Source of the DNA: a bacterium
GTDB taxonomy: Bacteria; Armatimonadota; Chthonomonadetes; Chthonomonadales; Chthonomonadaceae
Length of the DNA stretch: 5,679 bases
Assembly: GCA_021805405.1 (NCBI GenBank)
Contig: JAJZFK010000345.1
Location: forward strand, 1-5,679
Direction: 5' to 3'
Shown: in pieces, positions 1 to 5,679 of the stretch
How positions within the stretch are numbered: position 1 is the stretch's first letter
Layout: the number at the start of each line of letters is the position of its first letter
Made by a program: the position numbers and the translations under genes
Notes under the pieces: generated by a model
Seen by the model: only the letters and a program-made list of their open reading frames with translations
Told to the model about the DNA's origin: nothing
The model's database searches: none

Positions 1-26
1 GGTGTAAGGGAAATGGGTCGGGCCCC

Positions 27-3000
27 ATGCAGCCCAATGGTCCGGTTGGTGCTAATGGCCGTGCGCAAGCGTATTCTGCTGGACCGGCGTATTACGATCC
101 TGTGAATTTAGCGACCGGCGAAGAGGAATATGGCCCGGAGCAGGATTTGAAGGTATACAACCCAATCGGCCCGGATGTGGAGTGGACGCGTATTTACGAC
201 AGTTTGAGAGGTTACGATCCTGCGTACCAATATGACGACTTTGGGCAGGGGTGGTCGCAAGAATACAACCGCGGGGTATTTGACCCAACTGCGGTGGGCA
301 CCGTACTACTTAATCAGAACGAGACGGAATCTTTTAGTATGCCCGGCACCGATGCCCCGACCTCCGGGCTGTCCTGGTCGATCGTGTTAAATGGCAATAC
401 AGTCGCATCATCCGCAGCTCCGTCAGGTTGGCAAGTATCTGTAAGTGCCGGGCAGGCGACAGTGCAAATTCCATCCAGTGCCCAGGTCGCCAATAACTAT
501 GAACTTCGCTCTACGGGCGGTACGGGACCGGCGCCGGGCAGTGCATTTATTAGCATTGGGGGCGGTGGTTCGCCAGAGTCAGGTTACTTCGACATTGTCG
601 CTCCCTATTGTGCGGGCGATGCATCGCGTGTTACCCTGCCCCTAAACGGAAATGACGTGCCTGTGGGCGCTAATTGGGACATTGTTGACAACGGCAAAGT
701 TGTTGGTTCCTCTGTCGCCAACAACGGTTGGTTTATCAGTGCGACCATGGCTGGAAGTGCAAATGCTTTGCAAATTACAGTGCCTGGCGACGCAGCGCTT
801 GGTAGTGGATATGAGGCGCGCATAAACAACGGCCAACTTACTGGCTCTGTCAGCTTCACGGTAATTGCCAGTCACCTGCGCCCAAATACAGGTCAAAAAT
901 ACCTCTATTTCCCTAATGGTAGTCGCGTGCGGTTTACGACCTCTACGATTCCTACGGCGACAAACCCTGTAGTGAACGCGGTGGTCGAAAACGGCTTTCC
1001 CTACATTGTGCAGTGGGTTTATGATGCCAATTCGCCATTTGGGCACTACGTAGTTACAGATGCCGCCCGGTCAAAGTGGATTACTACCGGACCAATCGCT
1101 GAGAGCGCTAGCGGTTCGGTGTGTTATGGGCCGGCACAACAGGTCGACGCCGAAGGCAATTTTATAACCTTTCAATATGGTGATGTCGGTTCGAGCGGGT
1201 TCTCGTTGCTAACGAGTATTACAGACAGCAACAACCAGCCGCTACTTACTATTGCGCGGGCGACCGACGGAACTGGGAACGTTGTGTCTGTCAGCGACCG
1301 CTATGGCAGAGCGGTCTATTATCACGAAAGCACCGTGGCCTATAGTGGCGTACCGCAACCATGGCCGCAGGAGTGTCGGGACCTAGACCATGTCTCGCAG
1401 GTCGTAACCGTCGGCACAAATTCGCCTCCGGATCGCGAGGTGTACAATTACAGCCTGTTTGGTAACGGTGAAAGCGGCGAGTTTGTTGCTTATCTCCATA
1501 CTATTACCGTGCCGTCTCCTAAGGGAACCGGTACAGCGACGGCGACGATTAACTATGCTTCGAACGGGTCTGTAATAAGTATAGTGGACGCCAATGGCAA
1601 CACAAAGACTTTTAGCGCAATTGACGGCAGCGACAGCCGTGTGACAGTCACGAATCCTCAGGGTACGGTGGTTTACACTTACGCGGTAGGGTTCGACAAC
1701 AATATGAGCCAGACGAGCGAAACGGATGGTAACGGTAACGTGGTGTGGAAGTCCACATATGGTGATCCTAACGACCCATTACGTCCTTCGCAAACAACCG
1801 ATGGCAACGGCCTGGCAGTTAACGGTGCCAAAGGTGTAACTACGAACACCTGGGATGCATTTGGCAATTGTACAAGTAGCACCAATCCGTACGGTACGGT
1901 TTCTACGTATAGCTACAACTACAGCAATTTCGCCTTAGGCGAGCTTACTTCGGTGGCAGTTGGTGGCAAAACGCCCATTACACTTACCTACGCCGAGCCT
2001 AGCGGCCTGCTTACGGGCCTGTATGAGGCGATGCCGGGTACTGCGGGCAGCGGGCAGACCGTAGCATACCATTTTGCGTATGATGCACTTGGTAATCTCG
2101 TGACCGAGATTAGTCCCGGCAACAACGCTACACAAACTGAAACCAAGCAGTTTAGCTATACTTCCGATCCTGCGTACAATTATACACAGGCTGAGGCGCT
2201 GCACGAGCCCATTGCAGTTACCGACAATCTGGGACATATATCCCATTTTCGTTACGATGCACAATCCAATAAAATTGCGGAAATAGATGCCATTGGCAAC
2301 GAAACCGATATGGCATACAATATCGCTAACCAGCTGGCCACCATCACCTTTCCCGCGGCAGCAATGACCGGTACCGGTCGAGCGTCCCTGGTGAACACCT
2401 ACCTGTTTCCCGGTGCGGTTAAGACTGCGGAGACGCAGTACAACGAGGCAGGTACTGCTGTGTGGCAGCAGTTATTCACCTATGGACCCGAAGGGGAGTC
2501 GCTTACGCGAACGGGAAGTACCCAACCAGTTAGTGAGACGTATGATGCCATGTACCGTGTTGCAACGGTGACGGATGGCGACGGCGATACGACCCATTAC
2601 ACCTACAACAGCCAGGGTTATCCCGCTTCTATCACCTATCCGGGCGGTGATACTGTAACGTTCAAGTCCTACGATAATAACGGTAACCTGTTGCAGCGGG
2701 TAGACGGCAGAGGTGTAGTTACCAATTACGTGTACAACGACCCTGAGAGCAGGTTAACCGACGTGCAGTACCCGGCGACCACGGCAATAAATGTGCATAT
2801 CGTTCATGACGGGTATGGGCGTGTGACGGGAATCACGGATGGCACGGGCAGCCAGACCGTAACCTACGATGACCTGGACAACAAAGTGCAGGACGATACT
2901 ACCTATACGAACCTTCCTCAAGAGACGGTATCTTGGAACTATAACCCCGATGGAAGCCGCGCGTCACTTGGAATACCTGGTGGTGGTACTTTTAGCTACA

Positions 3001-3896
3001 GTTACGACGCGGGCGGCCGGTTAACGGGTCTCACAAATTCCACCGGGCAAACCTGGTCATGGGCATACCTTAACAACGACTGGCTGGTTAACCAGCAGGA
3101 TAACGGACTGGTAGCGCAGAACTATGTACGTAATGCGCGTGGTTTCATTACTGAACTCACAAATAAACTTACCAACCAGGCGCAAACCGTGCTTTCCGAC
3201 TACCGTATGGGCTGGGACAATGTTGGCAACCTGGGCACCATAGCTGCCACTGTACCACTTGTACCAAACTTTAGCGGCACTACCAGTTTTGCCTATGATT
3301 ACAAGACGGAACTTACAGCAGAGCAATCTACGCGGGTGGGTGGTTACCAATATACCAATTCCTATGATGGTGCCGGCAACATTACCAGCTTTAAGGGTGG
3401 AGCGCAAACATATAACAGTGATAACCAGAACACTTCCAATGGGTTTGACGCCAACGGTAACCCTACCACGTACCACGGGAGTGGTTTAACCTGGGACGCC
3501 GAAAACCGTATGACTTCCTTTGGTAACGTGCTGACTGCGGGTTATCGTGGTGATGGAATGCGCGGCTGGAAGCAGTCTGCCGCTGGACGCACGTACTACC
3601 TGTACGATGGTACCGTGCCCGTGGCAGAACTGAACACCAGCGGCGCCATTACCGCCGTTACCACCTTTGGGCCAGGCGGGCCGCTGGCGCGCACCACTGG
3701 TGGCCGTACGCTGCTCTACACGCCAGATGCGCAGGGCAACGTTAGCCAGCAGGTGAACGCAAGCACAGGTGCGGTGGTGGCCAGTTACGCTTATGACGCG
3801 TGGGGCGGCCGCACCGTGGCGACTAGCGACCCAACAGCAGCGAGCGACCCGTATGCAGGCTATGGCGGGCTACACGGGTACTATACCGAGTGGTAA
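27..3896 (+). CDS. Rhs/YD-repeat polymorphic toxin-type protein, cut short inside the Rhs core by an in-frame stop; 5' end possibly incomplete
   Basis: Seen: 1,289 codons from ATG 27 to TAA 3894-3896. In order: a Gly/Pro/Asn-rich start (1-20); a DUF6531-like segment (about 21-60, 'DPVNLATGEEEY', 'EWTRIYDS'); two tandem Ig-like domains (about 100-178 and 201-280); YD-type repeats from about residue 370 to 1165 (e.g. 'FAYDALGNLVTEI', 'YSYDAGGRLTGLT'); then the start of the Rhs-associated core ('YLYDGTVPVAELN', 'DAQGNVSQQV', 'YAYDAWGGRT', 'GYYTEW'). Known: Rhs repeats form a beta-cage enclosing a C-terminal toxin, and these large proteins are exported or surface-associated. Odd: the stop falls before the core hallmark (GLQL..RYYD...GRW..RDPI), which follows in the same frame, so this product would lack the cage-sealing end and the tip. 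Start: the frame is open upstream to base 3 and no convincing Shine-Dalgarno lies at the usual spacing, so ATG 27 may be internal. No signal peptide is visible. Family assignment is very secure; secretion route is not shown. Confidence 0.93.
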   Translation: MQPNGPVGANGRAQAYSAGPAYYDPVNLATGEEEYGPEQDLKVYNPIGPDVEWTRIYDSLRGYDPAYQYDDFGQGWSQEYNRGVFDPTAVGTVLLNQNETESFSMPGTDAPTSGLSWSIVLNGNTVASSAAPSGWQVSVSAGQATVQIPSSAQVANNYELRSTGGTGPAPGSAFISIGGGGSPESGYFDIVAPYCAGDASRVTLPLNGNDVPVGANWDIVDNGKVVGSSVANNGWFISATMAGSANALQITVPGDAALGSGYEARINNGQLTGSVSFTVIASHLRPNTGQKYLYFPNGSRVRFTTSTIPTATNPVVNAVVENGFPYIVQWVYDANSPFGHYVVTDAARSKWITTGPIAESASGSVCYGPAQQVDAEGNFITFQYGDVGSSGFSLLTSITDSNNQPLLTIARATDGTGNVVSVSDRYGRAVYYHESTVAYSGVPQPWPQECRDLDHVSQVVTVGTNSPPDREVYNYSLFGNGESGEFVAYLHTITVPSPKGTGTATATINYASNGSVISIVDANGNTKTFSAIDGSDSRVTVTNPQGTVVYTYAVGFDNNMSQTSETDGNGNVVWKSTYGDPNDPLRPSQTTDGNGLAVNGAKGVTTNTWDAFGNCTSSTNPYGTVSTYSYNYSNFALGELTSVAVGGKTPITLTYAEPSGLLTGLYEAMPGTAGSGQTVAYHFAYDALGNLVTEISPGNNATQTETKQFSYTSDPAYNYTQAEALHEPIAVTDNLGHISHFRYDAQSNKIAEIDAIGNETDMAYNIANQLATITFPAAAMTGTGRASLVNTYLFPGAVKTAETQYNEAGTAVWQQLFTYGPEGESLTRTGSTQPVSETYDAMYRVATVTDGDGDTTHYTYNSQGYPASITYPGGDTVTFKSYDNNGNLLQRVDGRGVVTNYVYNDPESRLTDVQYPATTAINVHIVHDGYGRVTGITDGTGSQTVTYDDLDNKVQDDTTYTNLPQETVSWNYNPDGSRASLGIPGGGTFSYSYDAGGRLTGLTNSTGQTWSWAYLNNDWLVNQQDNGLVAQNYVRNARGFITELTNKLTNQAQTVLSDYRMGWDNVGNLGTIAATVPLVPNFSGTTSFAYDYKTELTAEQSTRVGGYQYTNSYDGAGNITSFKGGAQTYNSDNQNTSNGFDANGNPTTYHGSGLTWDAENRMTSFGNVLTAGYRGDGMRGWKQSAAGRTYYLYDGTVPVAELNTSGAITAVTTFGPGGPLARTTGGRTLLYTPDAQGNVSQQVNASTGAVVASYAYDAWGGRTVATSDPTAASDPYAGYGGLHGYYTEW
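324..560 (+). repeat. Ig-like domain, tandem copy A (coding)
   Basis: Codons about 100-178 of the Rhs protein. Key residues shared with copy B: a W-x-I-V-x-N-G core ('SWSIVLNGNTVASS'), a G-W pair about ten residues later ('SGWQVSV'), a V-x-I/V-P motif ('VQIPSSA'), a Y-E-x-R strand ('NYELRS') and a closing 'SAFISI' strand. Short alternating beta-strand patterns fit an Ig-like or Ser/Thr-rich anchor-like fold. The homology of the two copies is clear at protein level; the fold name is inference. Confidence 0.75.
627..866 (+). repeat. Ig-like domain, tandem copy B (coding)
   Basis: Codons about 201-280 of the Rhs protein. It aligns with copy A: 'NWDIVDNGKVVGSS' to 'SWSIVLNGNTVASS', 'NGWFISA' to 'SGWQVSV', 'LQITVPGDA' to 'VQIPSSA', 'GYEARI' to 'NYELRS', 'SVSFTV' to 'SAFISI'. 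The copies are diverged and separated by a Gly-rich linker (about 177-186, GGGGSPES region). This points to an old internal duplication placed between the DUF6531-like segment and the YD shell. Confidence 0.75.
1134..3521 (+). repeat. YD-repeat (Rhs) shell region within the rhs gene
   Basis: Codons about 370-1165 hold irregular repeats built on the x-Y-D/N-x-x-G-R/N-L-x-x-I/V-T-D-x-x-G pattern. Clear units include 'NTWDAFGNCTSS', 'FAYDALGNLVTEI', 'FRYDAQSNKIAEI', 'YTYNSQGYPASIT', 'KSYDNNGNLLQRV', 'HDGYGRVTGITDG', 'YSYDAGGRLTGLT', 'NSYDGAGNITSF' and 'LTWDAENRMTSF'. In characterised Rhs and TcC proteins such repeats wind into a hollow beta-cage. The repeats are diverged at nucleotide level, so this is a protein repeat and not a recombination substrate. 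Confidence 0.9.
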
Positions 3897-3921
3897 ACGG
3901 GGCTGCAGCTGTGCGGCCTGC
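3721..3921 (+). repeat. Direct repeat copy 1: Rhs core segment in the main gene
   Basis: This 201-base stretch matches 5479-5679 at 194 positions with no insertion or deletion (constant offset 1,758). It codes for the core from 'PDAQGNVSQQV' to 'LQLCGL' and contains the TAA at 3894-3896. The longest identical run upstream of the stop is 62 bases (3825-3886). Homology begins abruptly at 3721 and its right end is not visible, because copy 2 leaves the window. Confidence 0.95.
3894..3896 (+). other. In-frame nonsense codon (TAA) inside the Rhs core
   Basis: The frame reads tat acc gag tgg TAA acg ggg ctg cag. The second copy of this segment reads tat act gac tgg GAG acg ggg ctg cag at the same register (5652-5654). 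Both flanks stay in one frame and the copies align without gaps, so this is a substitution, not a frameshift. An ancestral GAA would need only one G-to-T change to become TAA, while GAA to GAG is silent in the other copy. Confidence 0.9.
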
Positions 3922-4487
3922 GGTACTACGACAGCGCAGCGGGCCGGTGGCTAAACCGCGACCCCATATCGGTTGCCGGTGGCGTGAACGTGTACGAGTA
4001 CTGCGGCAACGGGCCGGTAGGCATGAGCGACGCCAGCGGGATGGCTCCCAAACCCCCAGGTACTGGCGTTGGTGTGAGTTGTGGCATCAAGGCATTTCTC
4101 TCTCTAATCGGGTCCAGTGAAGGGTTTCATAATGGCTTCGACTGGAATGCGCTGTTGGCTGCTATCTGCAGCATAATAATGAACTGTGGTGCGGGAGCGA
4201 TGTGCAAGGCACTGGGCAACCTTGCTGACCTGAGCGGGGTGTGGACTGGCTGCTTAGTTGGTGCCATATGCTCGGTATCGGCAAACATTCTAACGGATCT
4301 TTGCACGCTGTTCACGGATTGTCCCGGGCATGAAAACGTGCCCAAGATGTTATGTAACATGCTGTTTTCGGCAATATCCGGATGCGCTGGTGGAGCCGCA
4401 GGTCCACTTGCAGGGGTCGTGGCTTCCGGCTTGGGATCATTCCTATGTAATTACCTTCACGGGGGCCATGGTACATGGGTGTTATAA
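3897..4487 (+). pseudogene. Severed C-terminus of the Rhs protein: end of Rhs core plus variable tip
   Basis: Seen: 196 codons in exactly the same frame as the upstream rhs gene, separated from it only by the TAA at 3894-3896, ending at TAA 4485-4487. The first 29 residues (TGLQLCGLRYYDSAAGRW...RDPIS) and the next 19 (VNVYEYCGNGPV, SDASG) are the classic Rhs core hallmark, normally joined to the upstream part. After about 4041 comes a 148-residue variable region. Without read-through or suppression it could be made only by internal initiation, for example at GTG 3984 or ATG 4023. Neither has a visible ribosome site and both would give a product lacking half the core motif. I therefore treat it as the disconnected end of one gene, total 27-4487, equivalent to about 1,486 residues plus the stop. 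A sequencing error at the stop is the main alternative; in that case the protein is intact. Confidence 0.8.
4041..4487 (+). other. Variable C-terminal tip: Cys-rich, hydrophobic domain of unknown activity (putative effector)
   Basis: About 148 residues follow the core end (SDASG). The first stretch is Pro/Gly-rich (MAPKPPGTGVGVS). The rest is Gly/Ala-rich with 11 cysteines and three hydrophobic segments: codons at about 4143-4208 ('LLAAICSIIMNCGAGAMC'), 4239-4298 ('VWTGCLVGAICSVSANIL') and 4356-4448 ('MLFSAISGC', 'GPLAGVVASGLGSFLC'). It ends in 'HGGHGTWVL'. I see no nuclease, deaminase, ADP-ribosyltransferase or protease motif. Position after an Rhs core is where toxin tips lie, so an effector role is inferred from context. 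The hydrophobic segments suggest membrane association or insertion; structural Cys pairing is also possible. I do not recognise the family. Confidence 0.55.
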
Positions 4488-5470
4488 GCGCTAGCAAACA
4501 GCCCACCGGGCGGAAACCGATCAATCGCGCTTGTAAGGGTGATGGAGACCGACAAAGTTCGGAGGTGGTGACGTTATGCAAAGAGTTGGCAGCAGTACAC
4601 TGTCATAATGCCGATTTAAGGTCTCTTAGGCGGCGTCAACTCCTCCGAATGGTGTTCACGATCGTGCTAACTGGGGCATTGTATTACCTTGGTGGATCAA
4701 TTGCGTCAAGAATGTCAACGAACGTGGCAGGCCTGCTCTGCTGCATACTTATAATTAGCTGGCTGACCATCCTGATGTCGGTTGTGAGTTGGGGCCGTAA
4801 GGAAACAACTTGCTGCGGTGCCTACGAGGTTGAGCTGACAGCCTTCCAACAGGTAATCAACAACCACCGGCAAGCCTTGTTGGGTATGGACGTTAGAACA
4901 ATCCCTGGTGACGATGGTAGATTGGTGGTCGCGACGTTTTTGAACTATGCTTTGCATTGCATAGCAATCTCCAGATTCGAACAAAAATCAGGTTTCCCAC
5001 TTACAGACCGTAAGATTTCACGTTATGGTCATGATTACCTTGGTGCGTTTGAACCGGATAAGGATATTTTATGCGCATTAGGCGATCTACTTTTGCAGGG
5101 TACATGTATAACAGGGACTATTGGTTATGCAAAACAAATACAGTCAATGTCGTCGGATTTGTGGATTCTTAGGACGAAGGAAAGTGGGCTACCAAAACAA
5201 CGCAAGACAATGGCGGATGACGACTACGTGGGTGTCCAGGCGCAATTCGTGCGATACCTTGGTTGCTGTGGCGATGCCAGTTCCTTACGTGTTCTCCGCA
5301 TCTTAGCTCGTGATAAACGATATCCGGCGCTACGGTCTGTGGCCAAACAGGCAATTGAACAGGTAAAATCTCGCATAGCAGGAGAAAACAGCGAACTTCT
5401 GCATATTCCGTCACCTGCTCAGGGCAGCGACCTGCTACACAGTGTGGACGACCACGGTAATTCGACGTAG
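4475..5470 (+). CDS. Unrecognised two-helix membrane protein with HEAT-like C-terminus; putative immunity/partner of the Rhs tip
   Basis: Seen: 331 codons, ATG 4475 to TAG 5468-5470, overlapping the rhs tip by 13 nt in another frame. GGGGG at 4461-4465 is a weak ribosome-site candidate 9 nt before the ATG; no better start is in frame. Residues 1-58 are polar and end in a basic patch (LRRRQLLR). Two membrane helices follow (about 59-79 and 84-106), joined by a very short loop. Residues about 107-331 are soluble. Residues 267-300 ('DASSLRVLRILARD', 'LRSVAKQAIEQVKSR') fit one HEAT-like helical pair. There are 12 cysteines, including three CC pairs (89-90, 113-114, 264-265). Basic residues before helix 1 predict both termini in the cytoplasm. 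Immunity genes sit directly after toxin tips, so immunity is inferred from position and overlap; membrane anchoring fits a partner for a membrane-acting tip. No homologous family is recognised. G+C is below that of the neighbouring core (21 of 60 bases in 5101-5160). Confidence 0.72.
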   Translation: MGVISASKQPTGRKPINRACKGDGDRQSSEVVTLCKELAAVHCHNADLRSLRRRQLLRMVFTIVLTGALYYLGGSIASRMSTNVAGLLCCILIISWLTILMSVVSWGRKETTCCGAYEVELTAFQQVINNHRQALLGMDVRTIPGDDGRLVVATFLNYALHCIAISRFEQKSGFPLTDRKISRYGHDYLGAFEPDKDILCALGDLLLQGTCITGTIGYAKQIQSMSSDLWILRTKESGLPKQRKTMADDDYVGVQAQFVRYLGCCGDASSLRVLRILARDKRYPALRSVAKQAIEQVKSRIAGENSELLHIPSPAQGSDLLHSVDDHGNST

Positions 5471-5478
5471 ACGAAACC

Positions 5479-5679
5479 CGCCAGATGCGCAGGGCAACGT
5501 TAGCCAGCAGGTGAACGCGAGCACAGGTGCGGTGGTGGCCAGTTACGCTTACGACGCGTGGGGCGGCCGCACCGTGGCGACAAGCGACCCAACAGCAGCG
5601 AGCGACCCGTATGCAGGCTATGGCGGGCTACACGGGTACTATACTGACTGGGAGACGGGGCTGCAGCTGTGCGGCCTGC
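5479..5679 (+). pseudogene. Displaced (orphan) Rhs core fragment, copy 2, running off the right edge
   Basis: Starts 8 bases after the stop of the 331-codon gene and reads, in one open frame, 'PDAQGNVSQQV' to 'GYYTDWETGLQLCGL', the same core segment as 3721-3921. It lacks any Rhs N-terminus or YD shell and has no convincing start or ribosome site; the frame is open back to at least 5418, and a GTG at 5442 is only a formal candidate. It is thus a promoterless 3' module. Known: rhs loci often carry such displaced core fragments leading into alternative tips with their own immunity genes, acting as a reservoir for tip replacement. The rest of this module lies outside the window. Of five codons that differ from copy 1 apart from the stop codon pair, four are silent and one is Glu/Asp. 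Confidence 0.85.

Noticed and set aside
642..1046. Minus-strand open frame of 134 codons opposite rhs
   Set aside because: Low-complexity, unrecognisable product opposite a secure coding region; a shadow.
3057..3476. Minus-strand open frame of 139 codons opposite the YD repeats
   Set aside because: Repetitive Val/Gly-rich product mirroring the repeat coding strand; no start signal or family.
3894..3899. Programmed stop-codon read-through or recoding
   Set aside because: TAA is not a usual recoding codon, no stem-loop or read-through context is evident, and the second copy has an ordinary GAG.
3880..3900. Frameshift as the cause of the break
   Set aside because: The sequence before and after the TAA is in the same frame and aligns gap-free with the second copy; only substitutions are present.
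3890..4120. Open frame starting GTG across the stop region in another frame
   Set aside because: Its product is Arg-rich and unlike Rhs; the frame in register with the rhs gene carries the conserved core, so this is an overlap shadow.
3984..4487. Independent gene starting at GTG 3984
   Set aside because: The GTG is the Val of the conserved core motif (GGVNVYEY), has no ribosome site, and the frame continues the rhs gene. It is better described as the severed end of that gene.
4561..4608. GGAGG followed by ATG at 4576, a well-spaced ribosome site and start
   Set aside because: The frame closes after 10 codons (TAA 4606) and is out of frame with the 331-codon gene, whose coding continues through it.
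5442..5679. GTG 5442 as a real start for the orphan core fragment
   Set aside because: No ribosome site, and the leader codons overlap the end of the 331-codon gene in another frame; possible only formally.
1..5679. CRISPR array, tRNA, rRNA, insertion sequence or terminator
   Set aside because: No short regularly spaced repeats, no tRNA-like cloverleaf, no transposase reading frame with inverted ends, and no G+C-rich hairpin followed by a T run were seen. The only nucleotide-level repeat found is the Rhs core pair.

Overview
The window is a bacterial Rhs/YD-repeat polymorphic-toxin-type locus, entirely on the + strand, with almost no intergenic DNA. I cannot name the organism. The DNA is bacterial in style, with moderate and uneven G+C (sampled 60-base lines range from about 35% to 72%). 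The large Rhs protein, with a DUF6531-like N-terminus and YD repeats, resembles those of environmental phyla such as Armatimonadota or Planctomycetota. That is an impression only.

Layout: (1) 27-3896 encodes most of a large Rhs protein: a DUF6531-like start, two tandem copies of an Ig-like domain, a long YD-repeat shell and the first part of the Rhs-associated core. The frame is open to the left edge, so the true N-terminus may lie outside the window. (2) An in-frame TAA at 3894-3896 cuts the protein inside the conserved core. The same frame continues without any indel through the rest of the core (3897-4040) and a Cys-rich hydrophobic variable tip ending at 4487. (3) A 331-codon gene (4475-5470) overlaps the tip by 13 nt. 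It encodes a protein with two membrane helices and a HEAT-like C-terminus, and its position is that of an immunity gene. (4) Eight bases after it, a second copy of the Rhs core begins (5479-5679, running off the right edge). It matches 3721-3921 at 194 of 201 positions with no gap, and has GAG where the main gene has TAA.

Reading: this looks like a main rhs gene followed by a tip/immunity pair and then by a displaced ('orphan') core fragment that should lead into a second tip beyond the window. The main gene's current tip is disconnected by a stop codon. A crossover between the core copies upstream of the stop would delete 1,758 bp (current tip plus putative immunity gene) and restore an unbroken frame into the next tip. 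The tip and its partner are not families I recognise. They are the most likely undescribed components here.
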